The notes beneath the pieces were generated by a model that ran no database searches, was not told the DNA's origin, and saw nothing but the letters and a program-made list of their open reading frames with translations. From NCBI GenBank assembly GCA_013298215.1, contig JAAFKE010000008.1:1-64000 (forward strand): a stretch of DNA of 64,000 bases. Reading direction: 5' to 3'. Positions within the stretch are counted from its first letter, which is position 1. The number at the start of each line of letters is the position of its first letter. Positions 45,943 to 54,381 of this stretch are shown here, one piece after another. This DNA comes from Cytophagales bacterium (GTDB lineage Bacteria; Bacteroidota; Bacteroidia; Cytophagales; Spirosomataceae). The position numbers were made by a program, and so were the translations under genes.

Positions 45943-48900
45943 ATGAAAAAAAGGCTACTAACAGCCCTCCTACTGCTTTGCACAGCAGTGATCGGAAGGG
46001 CACAAGATCGAACAATTACCGGTAAAGTTACCGACGACGACGGCAGCGGCCTCCCAGGCGTGAGCGTCGTGGTGAAAGGAACAACCAAAGGCACCAACAC
46101 CAACAGCGACGGATCGTACTCCATTTCAGTGCCGCAAAACGCGCGGGTGGTGTTCAGTTTCGTGGGCTTTGCCCCGCAAGAAGTCCTGGTGGGTAACCGC
46201 ACCCAAGTTAATTTAACATTGGTTTCTGACAACACACTCTCCGAAGTGGTGGTGACTGGCTACGGCGGTGCGCTCAACAAACGCGAGATCACAGGTTCGA
46301 TCTCGCGCGTTAAGGGACAATCCATCGAAAATATGCCCGTGCAGAGTTTCGACCGCGCCCTACAAGGCCGCGCGGCGGGTGTGCAGGTGCAGGCCGCCAA
46401 CGGTATTCCAGGTGGCGCGGTGCAGGTACGTATCCGAGGCATCGGGTCTATCTCGGGCGGAAACGACCCACTTTACGTGGTCGATGGCGTGCAAATAAAC
46501 GCGCGCGGTGCATCAACCATTACCAGCTCGAACCCGCTCAACTTCTTGAATCCCAACGATATCGAGTCGATCGAAGTGCTTAAAGACGCGGCGGCGGCAT
46601 CTATTTATGGGTCGCAGGCGGCCAACGGCGTGGTGTTAGTAACCACCAAAAGGGGTAAAGCAGGGAAGACAAAGTTTGACTTTAATTATTTCAACGGCGT
46701 TGTGGAGCCGCTCCAAAAACTGAACGTGCTCAACACCCAGCAATGGATACAAATGCGGACGGAGGCTCTCCAAAACGCCACTCCCACCAATACCCCCGCG
46801 CAATCGCTGTCGGCTGCTTTGACTGGTGTGCGCTTGCCTGGCACCCTCGGCGATGCCGAAATAGCCGCCCTGCCCAGCTACGACTGGCAGAAAGAGGCCT
46901 TCAAAACGGGGCGCATCGATAGCTACGAGTTATCGTCGAGCGGTGGTAATGACAAAACTACCTTCTACTGGTCGGGCTCGTACCTCAAACAAGATGCCAA
47001 CCTCATTAACATCGACTTCTTGCGGGCATCGACCAACTTGACCCTCACCCACAAGATCAGCCCCAAAATTACTTTTGAAAACAACATTAAACTCAGCACG
47101 CAAAAAGGACGCGGCCAGTTTGGTGGACCTTTGGGTGGCTCGTTTTTGGGTGCGTCGGCATTTTCATCACCACTCGTTTTACCGATGGTGCCCATATATA
47201 AGGAAGACGGTACGTTTAACGGAACGCCCGCCGAGGGAGGCATACCTGGTATTCTGAACCAAAACATCATTTTGGTGAGTCAGTTGAACAAAATACAGAG
47301 CGTTCAGAACCAAGCTGTTGGTAGTGTGGCACTGACCTGGAAAATTGCCGATGGCCTGTCGATCCGCCCTTCGGCTTCGATCGACTACCGCACCAACAAA
47401 GGCGACAGCTACACCGATGCCCGCACGCCCGATGCCATCAACGTGGGGGGCCGTTTGGGTTTTCAGTTCTTCCAAAACGTAAATTTCTTGGGTAACGTGG
47501 TTCTGAACTACAACAAAACCTTCAGCGAAAAACACACCGTGGGTGCATTGGCGGGCTACGAATACCGCAGCGACGTGAACGAAGGATACTTTGGCACGAT
47601 CGAGGGCTTTCCCTCGCCCGATTTTCAGTACGGCAGCTCTGGTACAAATTTTATTGCTACGGGCGGTGGCTGGAACGGCTTCAGAAAGCAATCGGTCTTT
47701 GGGCAACTTAAATACGACTTCAAAAACAAATATTTTGTGTCGGCCACGGCCCGTTACGACGGCTCGTCGCGCTTTGGGGTCAATAACCGCTACGGCCTCT
47801 TCCCTGCCGTGTCTGCGGGCTGGCTCATTAGCGAGGAAGCTTTCCTCAAAAACAGCACTGTCCTCAGCGAACTCAAACTCCGTGGTAGCTACGGCGCAAC
47901 GGGCAACGACCAGATCGGTTTCTTCCCAGGTTTGGGTTTGGCGGGCGCTGGTTTCAACTACAACAACGTACCCGGTACTGCGCCCACTCAAATGGCTAAC
48001 CCCAACTTGAAATGGGAGCGCAACGTGACGGCCGAGGTTGGTTTGGAATTTGGGTTGTTTCAGGGACGTGTGTCTGGGCAGGTTAGTTATTTCAACCGCA
48101 TTAGCAACGACCTGCTTCTCAACCGCCCACTGCCTATTACAAGTGGCTTTGGATCGATTGTGGATAACGTGGGTCAAATGCGCAACCGTGGTATAGAATT
48201 TGAACTAACGACTATAAACGTGAAAAGCGAAAAGTTTAAGTGGGAAACCAATTTTAACTTTACCTACATCAGCAACCAGGTTACTAAGTTGGTGAGCGGC
48301 ATATTGCCCCAGCAAAACCGCGACAGCCTTACGCTGCTCAACGCGGCCGTGTTCACTGGCCTTGGCGATAACATTGCCGATATTACAGTAGCCAGCAACT
48401 TTATCGTTGGCAAGCCAGTTTATGCCATTTATACCGCCCGCTACGCTGGCGTGAACCCCGCCACTGGCCGCCCAATGTGGTACGACGAGTTTGATAATAT
48501 TACCTACAACATCCGAAATCCAGGAGATTTGAAATACGTGGGGTCGGACTTTAGCCCTATTTTTGGTGGCCTAACCAACACGTTTACCTTCGGTGGCTTT
48601 GAACTGTCGGCGTTTTTGCAGTACGAAAGCGGGCGCACAGCCATAAACAACCAAGGGCAATTTTTGTTAGAAAACGGCAACCGTTTGTTTAATACGCTCA
48701 CCAGCATATATGAGCGACGTTGGCAAAAACCTGGCGACATCACCGACGTGCCGCGTGCAATCAATGGCGGTGCCGAAGTGCGTGGCTCTGGCAACACCGC
48801 TGGCTCGCGCCCCGTAGAAAATGCGTCGTATATTCGTTTGAAGCAACTCTCGTTGGGCTATAGAATTTCCGACAAAATCCTGAAACCACTCAAATTTGTG

Positions 48901-49053
48901 CGCTCGGTGCGGGTCTATGCCCAGGCCGTCAATGTGGTTACGTGGACTTCTTGGTCGGGCTACGACCCCGAGTTTGTGGGACTTGGCAGCGGCAATAACG
49001 GCGTTATTCCGCAGGCACGCAACTACACTTTTGGTATCCAAATTGGCTTCTAA
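45943..49053 (+). CDS. SusC/RagA-family TonB-linked outer-membrane transporter
   Basis: A 1036-residue TonB-dependent transporter. Order: signal peptide (MKKRLLTALLLLCTAVIGRAQ), carboxypeptidase-like regulatory domain (TGKVTDDDGSGLPGVSVVVK), TonB-box/plug region (LSEVVVTGYGGALNKREITG, DRALQGRAAGVQVQAANGIP, DPLYVVDGVQIN), then the 22-strand barrel ending YTFGIQIGF. There is no N-terminal FecR-interacting (STN) domain, so it is not an ECF-coupled transducer. It pairs with the SusD-like lipoprotein downstream. The substrate cannot be inferred because no glycan enzymes or peptidases lie beside it. Confidence 0.96.
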   Translation: MKKRLLTALLLLCTAVIGRAQDRTITGKVTDDDGSGLPGVSVVVKGTTKGTNTNSDGSYSISVPQNARVVFSFVGFAPQEVLVGNRTQVNLTLVSDNTLSEVVVTGYGGALNKREITGSISRVKGQSIENMPVQSFDRALQGRAAGVQVQAANGIPGGAVQVRIRGIGSISGGNDPLYVVDGVQINARGASTITSSNPLNFLNPNDIESIEVLKDAAAASIYGSQAANGVVLVTTKRGKAGKTKFDFNYFNGVVEPLQKLNVLNTQQWIQMRTEALQNATPTNTPAQSLSAALTGVRLPGTLGDAEIAALPSYDWQKEAFKTGRIDSYELSSSGGNDKTTFYWSGSYLKQDANLINIDFLRASTNLTLTHKISPKITFENNIKLSTQKGRGQFGGPLGGSFLGASAFSSPLVLPMVPIYKEDGTFNGTPAEGGIPGILNQNIILVSQLNKIQSVQNQAVGSVALTWKIADGLSIRPSASIDYRTNKGDSYTDARTPDAINVGGRLGFQFFQNVNFLGNVVLNYNKTFSEKHTVGALAGYEYRSDVNEGYFGTIEGFPSPDFQYGSSGTNFIATGGGWNGFRKQSVFGQLKYDFKNKYFVSATARYDGSSRFGVNNRYGLFPAVSAGWLISEEAFLKNSTVLSELKLRGSYGATGNDQIGFFPGLGLAGAGFNYNNVPGTAPTQMANPNLKWERNVTAEVGLEFGLFQGRVSGQVSYFNRISNDLLLNRPLPITSGFGSIVDNVGQMRNRGIEFELTTINVKSEKFKWETNFNFTYISNQVTKLVSGILPQQNRDSLTLLNAAVFTGLGDNIADITVASNFIVGKPVYAIYTARYAGVNPATGRPMWYDEFDNITYNIRNPGDLKYVGSDFSPIFGGLTNTFTFGGFELSAFLQYESGRTAINNQGQFLLENGNRLFNTLTSIYERRWQKPGDITDVPRAINGGAEVRGSGNTAGSRPVENASYIRLKQLSLGYRISDKILKPLKFVRSVRVYAQAVNVVTWTSWSGYDPEFVGLGSGNNGVIPQARNYTFGIQIGF

Positions 49054-49287
49054 GAGTTTGTTTTGGAATTATAACTTATTGATAATGAATAAATTGCAAC
49101 TTTTCTATTAATTTCAAACCTCTGACAATCTGATAAATGCAAAATATTTTCTGGTAGCGTATTTCTACTTAATTCTGAGAGCGAAAAAAATAAATATTTA
49201 CAAAGAAAATATGTTAAAAATCTGATTATCAGCAGTTTAAAAATCCAAAACAAACTCTAACAACTTTCCTATCTTGATTTTACACAC

Positions 49288-50757
49288 ATGAAAAAGATAC
49301 TTAATTACATTCCTACCGTACCCTTGCTGACGGTTTTACTCACGCTGGGATCGTGCAAAGACGTGTTGGACGTGAAACCGCGTCTGGCGGTTGATCTGGG
49401 CTCGGCCTACACTACGCCCGAAGCCCTTACTGCGGCCTTAAATGGTGTTTATGACCTCATTCAAAGCACCAACTTGTACGGCCGAGACCTAATTGCGATT
49501 CCTGAGGCACTGGCCGACAACGGACGCGCCACCAACAAGTCGGGCCGACTGAACCCTGAATTTCAAAACCAAATTGGTTCGCACTTTATCAATTGGACAA
49601 ACGCCTACATTGCCATCAACCGCGCCAATCTGATTTTGAGGAGCTTGCCAAACGTAACTGCCGCCCAAGCCACCAAAGATGCCATCGAGGGCCAGTGCTT
49701 GTTTTTGCGCGGATTGCTGTATTTTGACCTCATGCGCGCCTACGCCTACACGCCCCGCGCCATCGTGGCGGCCCAAAATCTGGGTGGTGTGCCGCTCCTG
49801 ATCGAAGGCGTGTCGGACTTAGACAAAGTGACCCTGCCCGCCCGCGCCAGCATCGACGATTGCTACAAGCAAATTACGGCCGACCTCACCGCCGCCGCCG
49901 CCAAACTAACCAACAACAACACCACTTTTGTGCGGCCGTTTTTTGCGAGCCGGGGCGCAGCCCAAGCGCTGGCATCGCGCGTGGAGTTGTACAAAGGAAA
50001 CTGGGCCGATGCTGTTCGTCTCTCAACTGAGGCGTTGGCATCGGGCGTGGGCGTGTTTCAGAGCACACCAGCCGCCTACGTGGCCGGCTGGCGGGCGGCT
50101 TCGCACCCCGAGTCTATGTTCGAGTTGTCGTTTCAGGCCAACGAAAACATTGGGGTGAACTTCTCGCTGCAAACCACCTACTCGACCCTCCGCACGCTCG
50201 GCTTGCGCACAGCCACCGCTGGCTTTGGCGACTTGGTGCCAACGGCAACGCTGCTGACTAACCTGGGCATAACCCGCACCGTGGACGTAGTGACGCGCGG
50301 CAACGACGTGCGCGCCCAACTCTACGAATTGGGCACGACAGGCCGCGGCCCAGCCGAAATAGAGTGCACCAAATTTTTGGGCAAAGGTGGCCAAGTGAAC
50401 CAAGACAACGTACCCATAATCAGGGTTTCTGAGCTGTTTTTGAACCGCGCCGAAGCCAACTACGAGCTGGGCAATTTTCCAGCGGCACTCACCGACGTGA
50501 ACTTGATTCGGACCCGCGCGGGGCTCACTGCGCTGGCGGCCACCGTTACGGGCCCCGCTCTTTTGGAAGAAATCCTAAACCAGCGTCGCCTTGAGTTTGC
50601 TTTTGAAGGACACCGTTTCTTCGACCTGAAACGACGTGGTTTGGATCTCGTCAAGCTGCCGCGCAACATTGCGTTCACCGATTTTTTGATCTTGGCACGC
50701 CTACCGACCGCCCAGATTTCACTCAATCCGAACCTAAAACAAAATTTTGGGTACTAA
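49288..50757 (+). CDS. SusD/RagB-family nutrient-binding lipoprotein
   Basis: A 489-residue surface lipoprotein with lipobox LGSC (residues about 20-23). TPR-like helices with SusD signatures: ALTAALNGVYDLIQSTNLYG, YIAINRANLILRSLPNV, GQCLFLRGLLYFDLMRAYAY, and ILNQRRLEFAFEGHRFFDLK near the C-terminus. It forms the lid over the SusC barrel. It is 234 bp downstream of SusC across an AT-rich gap without other genes. Confidence 0.95.
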   Translation: MKKILNYIPTVPLLTVLLTLGSCKDVLDVKPRLAVDLGSAYTTPEALTAALNGVYDLIQSTNLYGRDLIAIPEALADNGRATNKSGRLNPEFQNQIGSHFINWTNAYIAINRANLILRSLPNVTAAQATKDAIEGQCLFLRGLLYFDLMRAYAYTPRAIVAAQNLGGVPLLIEGVSDLDKVTLPARASIDDCYKQITADLTAAAAKLTNNNTTFVRPFFASRGAAQALASRVELYKGNWADAVRLSTEALASGVGVFQSTPAAYVAGWRAASHPESMFELSFQANENIGVNFSLQTTYSTLRTLGLRTATAGFGDLVPTATLLTNLGITRTVDVVTRGNDVRAQLYELGTTGRGPAEIECTKFLGKGGQVNQDNVPIIRVSELFLNRAEANYELGNFPAALTDVNLIRTRAGLTALAATVTGPALLEEILNQRRLEFAFEGHRFFDLKRRGLDLVKLPRNIAFTDFLILARLPTAQISLNPNLKQNFGY

Positions 50758-50782
50758 AACCTCCACTTTAATCCGCAATAAA

Positions 50783-51262
50783 ATGAAGAAATATTTTTTA
50801 AATACATTCATCGCAGCCGCGCTGGTAGCTGGTCTAAGCGCGTGTTTCGAGAAGCCAAACCTAAGCTACAGTGGCCCCACCGTGGTGGAGTTTGATGCCG
50901 CCGTGACAACTGCTCCCGCAGTGGGGCGCACCTTCCCGCTCATAGCCACCACCAACGGGGCAGGCCAACTAACCACCCGGGTGAACCTCGTAGGCCCACA
51001 ACGCGCCACGGAATCGGTCATCAAAATTGGGGTTGATGCCGCCGCCAGCACCGCCGTTGAGGGCACACACTACCGCATTTTGAACAACAAAACGGCCACC
51101 ATACCCGCCCAAAGCAGTTTTGGTACCGTAACGATCGAGATATTGCGAGTGCCCGCCCAAGCCAACACCACCCTCACGTTGGTGCTGCTGCTCGAAGGCA
51201 ACGGCACGGATATATTGCCCAGCGAAAACTTCAAGCGCGTAGGATACAACATCAGGTTGTAA
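50783..51262 (+). CDS. lipoprotein of the SusCD operon, Calx/DUF-like beta-sandwich
   Basis: A 159-residue lipoprotein: signal MKKYFLNTFIAAALVAGLSAC with lipobox LSAC. The mature part is a beta-sandwich whose second half (AAASTAVEGTHYRILNNKTA, IPAQSSFGTVTIEILR) follows the Calx-beta/DUF1735-DUF4843-like pattern seen in accessory SusE/F-position proteins. It starts 25 bp after SusD and ends at a strong terminator, so it is the last gene of the operon and probably a surface-exposed binding accessory. Confidence 0.75.
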   Translation: MKKYFLNTFIAAALVAGLSACFEKPNLSYSGPTVVEFDAAVTTAPAVGRTFPLIATTNGAGQLTTRVNLVGPQRATESVIKIGVDAAASTAVEGTHYRILNNKTATIPAQSSFGTVTIEILRVPAQANTTLTLVLLLEGNGTDILPSENFKRVGYNIRL

Positions 51263-51282
51263 AGACTGCGTTTTGAACACTT

Positions 51283-51322
51283 AACAAAAAAAGCGACGTT
51301 TAACAGCGTCGCTTTTTTTGTT
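51283..51322 (+). terminator. strong terminator of the SusCD operon
   Basis: A 16-bp perfect stem (51283-51298 with 51307-51322) of AACA7GCGACG type with an 8-nt loop; the arm contains T7 on the plus strand. It can act in both directions. Confidence 0.92.
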
Positions 51323-51595
51323 GGCCAATTTTGTAATAATATCTTGTCATGCCGAACGATAGTGAGGTATCTGAGCGCAACAGCCCGAAGCGGATTTAGG
51401 TTCTTCGCCACGCTGGTTACTGCTCAGAACAACAAAAATCACTACCTCACAATCACGAAGTTAGGGCTCAAAATGGCACCGTTGTTGTACGGATTGAAAT
51501 AAAACCAATTACATTTACTGGAAAGTAGGTGGTGGGGCCAAAACCACGCCCTGGCACACGTTGGCAAACCACTGAAAAAGAACGAATTGGGACTT
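51323..51595. other. intergenic region with a possible dispersed element
   Basis: After the terminator, 51347-51440 carries TCATGCCGAACGATAGTGAG and later TTCTTCGCCACGCTGGTTAC. This pattern resembles the GTCATGCCGAAC/TTCTTCGC-type intergenic elements common in bacterial genomes; only one copy is in this window. 51441-51560, read on the minus strand, gives FYFNPYNNGAILSPNFVIVR then a stop, possibly the tail of a lost gene. No promoter is clear for the methylase gene that follows. Confidence 0.3.
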
Positions 51596-52624
51596 ATGGC
51601 CGAACAAATGAACAAACTTATACTGGGCGACAACCTCGAAATTTTAAGAAATATAGCCGCAGAAAGCGTGGACTTGGTTTACATTGATCCACCTTTTTTC
51701 TCGAACCGAACCTACGAAGTAATTTGGGGCGACAGTGGCGAAGTTCGCAGTTTTGAAGACCGCTTTTCGGGTGGCATGGATCATTACATTGGCTGGCTCA
51801 AGGAGCGAATCATCGAGATGCACCGCATCTTAAAACCCACCGGCTCTATTTTTGTGCATTGCGACTGGCACGCCGATGCGTACATCCGAGTACAGATTTT
51901 AGACAGAATTTTTGGTGGGAGTAACTTTGTAAATCATATCGTTTGGCAAAGGTCTTCTACCCACAATGACACAAAACAAGGAGCAAAACATTTCGGAAGA
52001 ATTACCGACAGTATATTTTATTACGCAAAAAATATAAAAAAGTACACCTTTAACCCGCAACACGAAAGATACACGTCCGATTATATTGCCCAAAGCTACG
52101 GCAAAACAGACGAACACGGGCGAAGATTCAAAGCATCAGACCTGTCGGCGGCAAAAGGTGGAGGTGACACTTCTTTTGAATGGAAAGGTGTAAAACCTCC
52201 TACTGGTAGGTATTGGGCGTATTCAAAAGCCAATTTTGAGCTTTTTGAAAGTGAAAACAAAATTTATTATTCCGAGACTGGAAAGCCCTACTTGAAACAG
52301 TATTTGGATGAAATGCCAGGGACATCCGTTGATTCTCTGTGGTTCAACTGCGTTTTCAAAAATCAGAAAGAACGCATCGGCTACCCAACCCAAAAACCAG
52401 AGGCACTGCTTAAACGAATCATCGAAACGGCAACCAACGAGGGCGACACAGTTTTGGATTGTTTTGTGGGCGGTGGCACGACCGTGGCCGTGGCCGACAA
52501 ACTGAACCGGCAATGGATTGGCATTGACCAAAGCGTGCAGGCCGTAAAAGTGACCGAATATAGACTGAACGCGCAAAATGCCATCTTTGAAACTATTAAA
52601 GTTACAGATTTATGCACCCAATGA
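51596..52624 (+). CDS. beta-class DNA methyltransferase, stand-alone copy
   Basis: A 342-residue N6-adenine-type methyltransferase with permuted (beta) motif order: motif IV VYIDPPFFSNRTYEV near the N-terminus, a central target-recognition region, and motif I VLDCFVGGGTTVAVA near residue 288. The first ~106 and last ~45 conserved residues are the same as in the next gene, but the middle (from NFVNHIVWQRSSTHND to YPTQKPEALL) is different. ATG 51596 or 51608 may be the start; 51608 aligns with the second copy. Its stop overlaps the next ATG (ATGA, 52621-52624). The base modified is inferred from DPPF. Confidence 0.9.
   Translation: MAEQMNKLILGDNLEILRNIAAESVDLVYIDPPFFSNRTYEVIWGDSGEVRSFEDRFSGGMDHYIGWLKERIIEMHRILKPTGSIFVHCDWHADAYIRVQILDRIFGGSNFVNHIVWQRSSTHNDTKQGAKHFGRITDSIFYYAKNIKKYTFNPQHERYTSDYIAQSYGKTDEHGRRFKASDLSAAKGGGDTSFEWKGVKPPTGRYWAYSKANFELFESENKIYYSETGKPYLKQYLDEMPGTSVDSLWFNCVFKNQKERIGYPTQKPEALLKRIIETATNEGDTVLDCFVGGGTTVAVADKLNRQWIGIDQSVQAVKVTEYRLNAQNAIFETIKVTDLCTQ
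51608..51926 (+). repeat. direct repeat A, copy 1 (5' part of methylase 1)
   Basis: 51608-51918 equals 52621-52931 at all but two positions, both silent; similarity ends by about 51926. The spacing is 1013 bp. Confidence 0.95.
52436..52575 (+). repeat. direct repeat B, copy 1 (3' part of methylase 1)
   Basis: This 140-bp stretch holds motif I and matches 53512-53651 with one mismatch. The spacing is 1076 bp. Confidence 0.95.
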
Positions 52625-52939
52625 ACAAACTTATACTGGGCGACAACCTTGAAATTTTAAGAAATATAGCCGCAGAAAGCGTGGACTTGGTTTACATTGA
52701 TCCGCCTTTTTTCTCGAACCGAACCTACGAAGTAATTTGGGGCGACAGTGGCGAAGTTCGCAGTTTTGAAGACCGCTTTTCGGGTGGCATGGATCATTAC
52801 ATTGGCTGGCTCAAGGAGCGAATCATCGAGATGCACCGCATCTTAAAACCCACCGGCTCTATTTTTGTGCATTGCGACTGGCACGCCGATGCGTACATCC
52901 GAGTACAGATTTTAGACAGAATTTTTGGTGGAAGTAATT
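52621..52939 (+). repeat. direct repeat A, copy 2 (5' part of methylase 2)
   Basis: Second copy of 51608-51926, identical except for two silent changes up to 52931. Confidence 0.95.
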
Positions 52940-54381
52940 TCAGAAATAAAATAACTTGGCAACGTTCAGATACACACAACGACGCAAAACATCAAGCGCC
53001 GAATGTTTGTGACGATATTTTTGTCTACTCAAAATCAGATAATTACACTTACAATGTTCAATACGGGCCTCACGCCGAGAAAACTTTAAGAGAATGGTAT
53101 CAATACATTGATTTTGAAGATGGAACTTCTCGAAAAATGACCAAAGAGGAACTTGAAACTCAAAAAATTGTATCAACTGTAAAGGGTCGAAGATTTAACG
53201 CTGATAATATGGCAAGCCCAAATCCTCGACCAAATTTAATGTATGAATATAAGGGTTATTCATATCCAGCGAAAGGTTGGCGGTACTCTTTGGAAACAAT
53301 GACAAAATTAGATGCACAAGGTAAATTGTTATTCCCAAAAGAAAAGAGTGGTCGAATAATGTTGAAAAGGTATCTTGATGAGCAAAAAGGCTCTGTTATC
53401 TCTGATTTATGGAATGATATTGACCAGATAAGAGGAAATTCAAAAGAAAAAATCGGCTATCCGACCCAAAAACCAATGAAACTTTTGGAGCGCATCATAC
53501 AAATGGCCAGCAACGAGGGCGACACGGTTTTGGATTGTTTTGTGGGCGGTGGCACGACCGTGGCCGTGGCCGACAAACTGAACCGGCAATGGATTGGCAT
53601 TGACCAAAGCGTGCAGGCCGTAAAAGTGACCGAATATAGACTGAACGCGCAGCAAGATTTGTTTTCAAAACCGTTTACGGTCACGCTGCACAAGTACGAT
53701 TATGACACTTTGCGCTACAAAGATGCGTTCGAGTTTGAAACTTGGGCAGTGCAACAGTTTGGCGGCACTGCCAACGCAAAACAGCGCGGCGACCTTGGAA
53801 TTGATGGCATTAAAAAAGCCCCCGCCGGGGGTTTGGGGGCTGCCCCAATTCAGGTGAAACGCAGCGACAACATTGGACGGAACGTGGTAGATAATTTTCA
53901 TTCGGCCGTGATGCGCTACGACAAGGCGATCTACGACAAAAACAAAGCCGAAAAATTGCCAGTTGGCTACATCATTGCGTTTTCGTTTGGCAAGGGAGCA
54001 ATTCAGGAAGTGGCTCGGCTATCGAACAATGAGGGCGTGTTGATTAAACTAATTACGGTAGAAAGTTTCGTTCCGATTGCCAAGAAACCCAATTTGACGG
54101 TTGAAATAAAGGATTTGGGCGTTGCGAAAAACCTGCACGAAATCGAGTTTATAGCCACCGTGAAGCGCGAAGCTGGGGCAACCTCCCACTTTTTTGCGTG
54201 GGATTTCTCGTACAAAAATCCTAAGTTTATACCAGAAATTTACTTCGACAAAGACGGCAGGCAGACCTACAAATTCAAGGCTGGAACCCACGAGATTGCC
54301 GTAAAGGTGGTGGACGACGAAGGACTTGAAAGCATCGAAATCGTGAAACTGAAAGTAAACGGTACCATTGAGCGGAAATGA
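52621..54381 (+). CDS. DNA methyltransferase fused to Mrr-like nuclease and Ig/PKD-like domain
   Basis: A 586-residue restriction-modification fusion. Residues 1-~340 are a beta-class methyltransferase (DPPF at 27-30; DCFVGGGTT at 305-313) with its own recognition region at about 107-297. Residues ~360-480 form a PD-(D/E)XK domain of the Mrr type: FETWAVQQFGG, GDLGIDG (Asp395) and IQVKRS (Gln411-Val-Lys413), then GYIIAFSFGKGA. Residues ~495-586 read as an Ig/PKD-like sandwich (FKAGTHEIAVKVVDDEGLES), unusual in a cytoplasmic enzyme. Methylation and cleavage in one chain recalls type IIG/IIC enzymes. The centre is AT-rich, suggesting import. The stop overlaps the next gene by 4 bp. Confidence 0.88.
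   Translation: MNKLILGDNLEILRNIAAESVDLVYIDPPFFSNRTYEVIWGDSGEVRSFEDRFSGGMDHYIGWLKERIIEMHRILKPTGSIFVHCDWHADAYIRVQILDRIFGGSNFRNKITWQRSDTHNDAKHQAPNVCDDIFVYSKSDNYTYNVQYGPHAEKTLREWYQYIDFEDGTSRKMTKEELETQKIVSTVKGRRFNADNMASPNPRPNLMYEYKGYSYPAKGWRYSLETMTKLDAQGKLLFPKEKSGRIMLKRYLDEQKGSVISDLWNDIDQIRGNSKEKIGYPTQKPMKLLERIIQMASNEGDTVLDCFVGGGTTVAVADKLNRQWIGIDQSVQAVKVTEYRLNAQQDLFSKPFTVTLHKYDYDTLRYKDAFEFETWAVQQFGGTANAKQRGDLGIDGIKKAPAGGLGAAPIQVKRSDNIGRNVVDNFHSAVMRYDKAIYDKNKAEKLPVGYIIAFSFGKGAIQEVARLSNNEGVLIKLITVESFVPIAKKPNLTVEIKDLGVAKNLHEIEFIATVKREAGATSHFFAWDFSYKNPKFIPEIYFDKDGRQTYKFKAGTHEIAVKVVDDEGLESIEIVKLKVNGTIERK
53512..53651 (+). repeat. direct repeat B, copy 2 (end of methylase domain 2)
   Basis: Second copy of 52436-52575 with one mismatch. 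The nuclease domain begins soon after it ends. Confidence 0.95.

Noticed and set aside
51442-51633. Minus-strand 63-residue frame before the methylase genes
   Set aside because: Only its last 20 residues look protein-like (FYFNPYNNGAILSPNFVIVR). The rest overlaps the methylase start, and no family is recognised, so it is at most a gene remnant.
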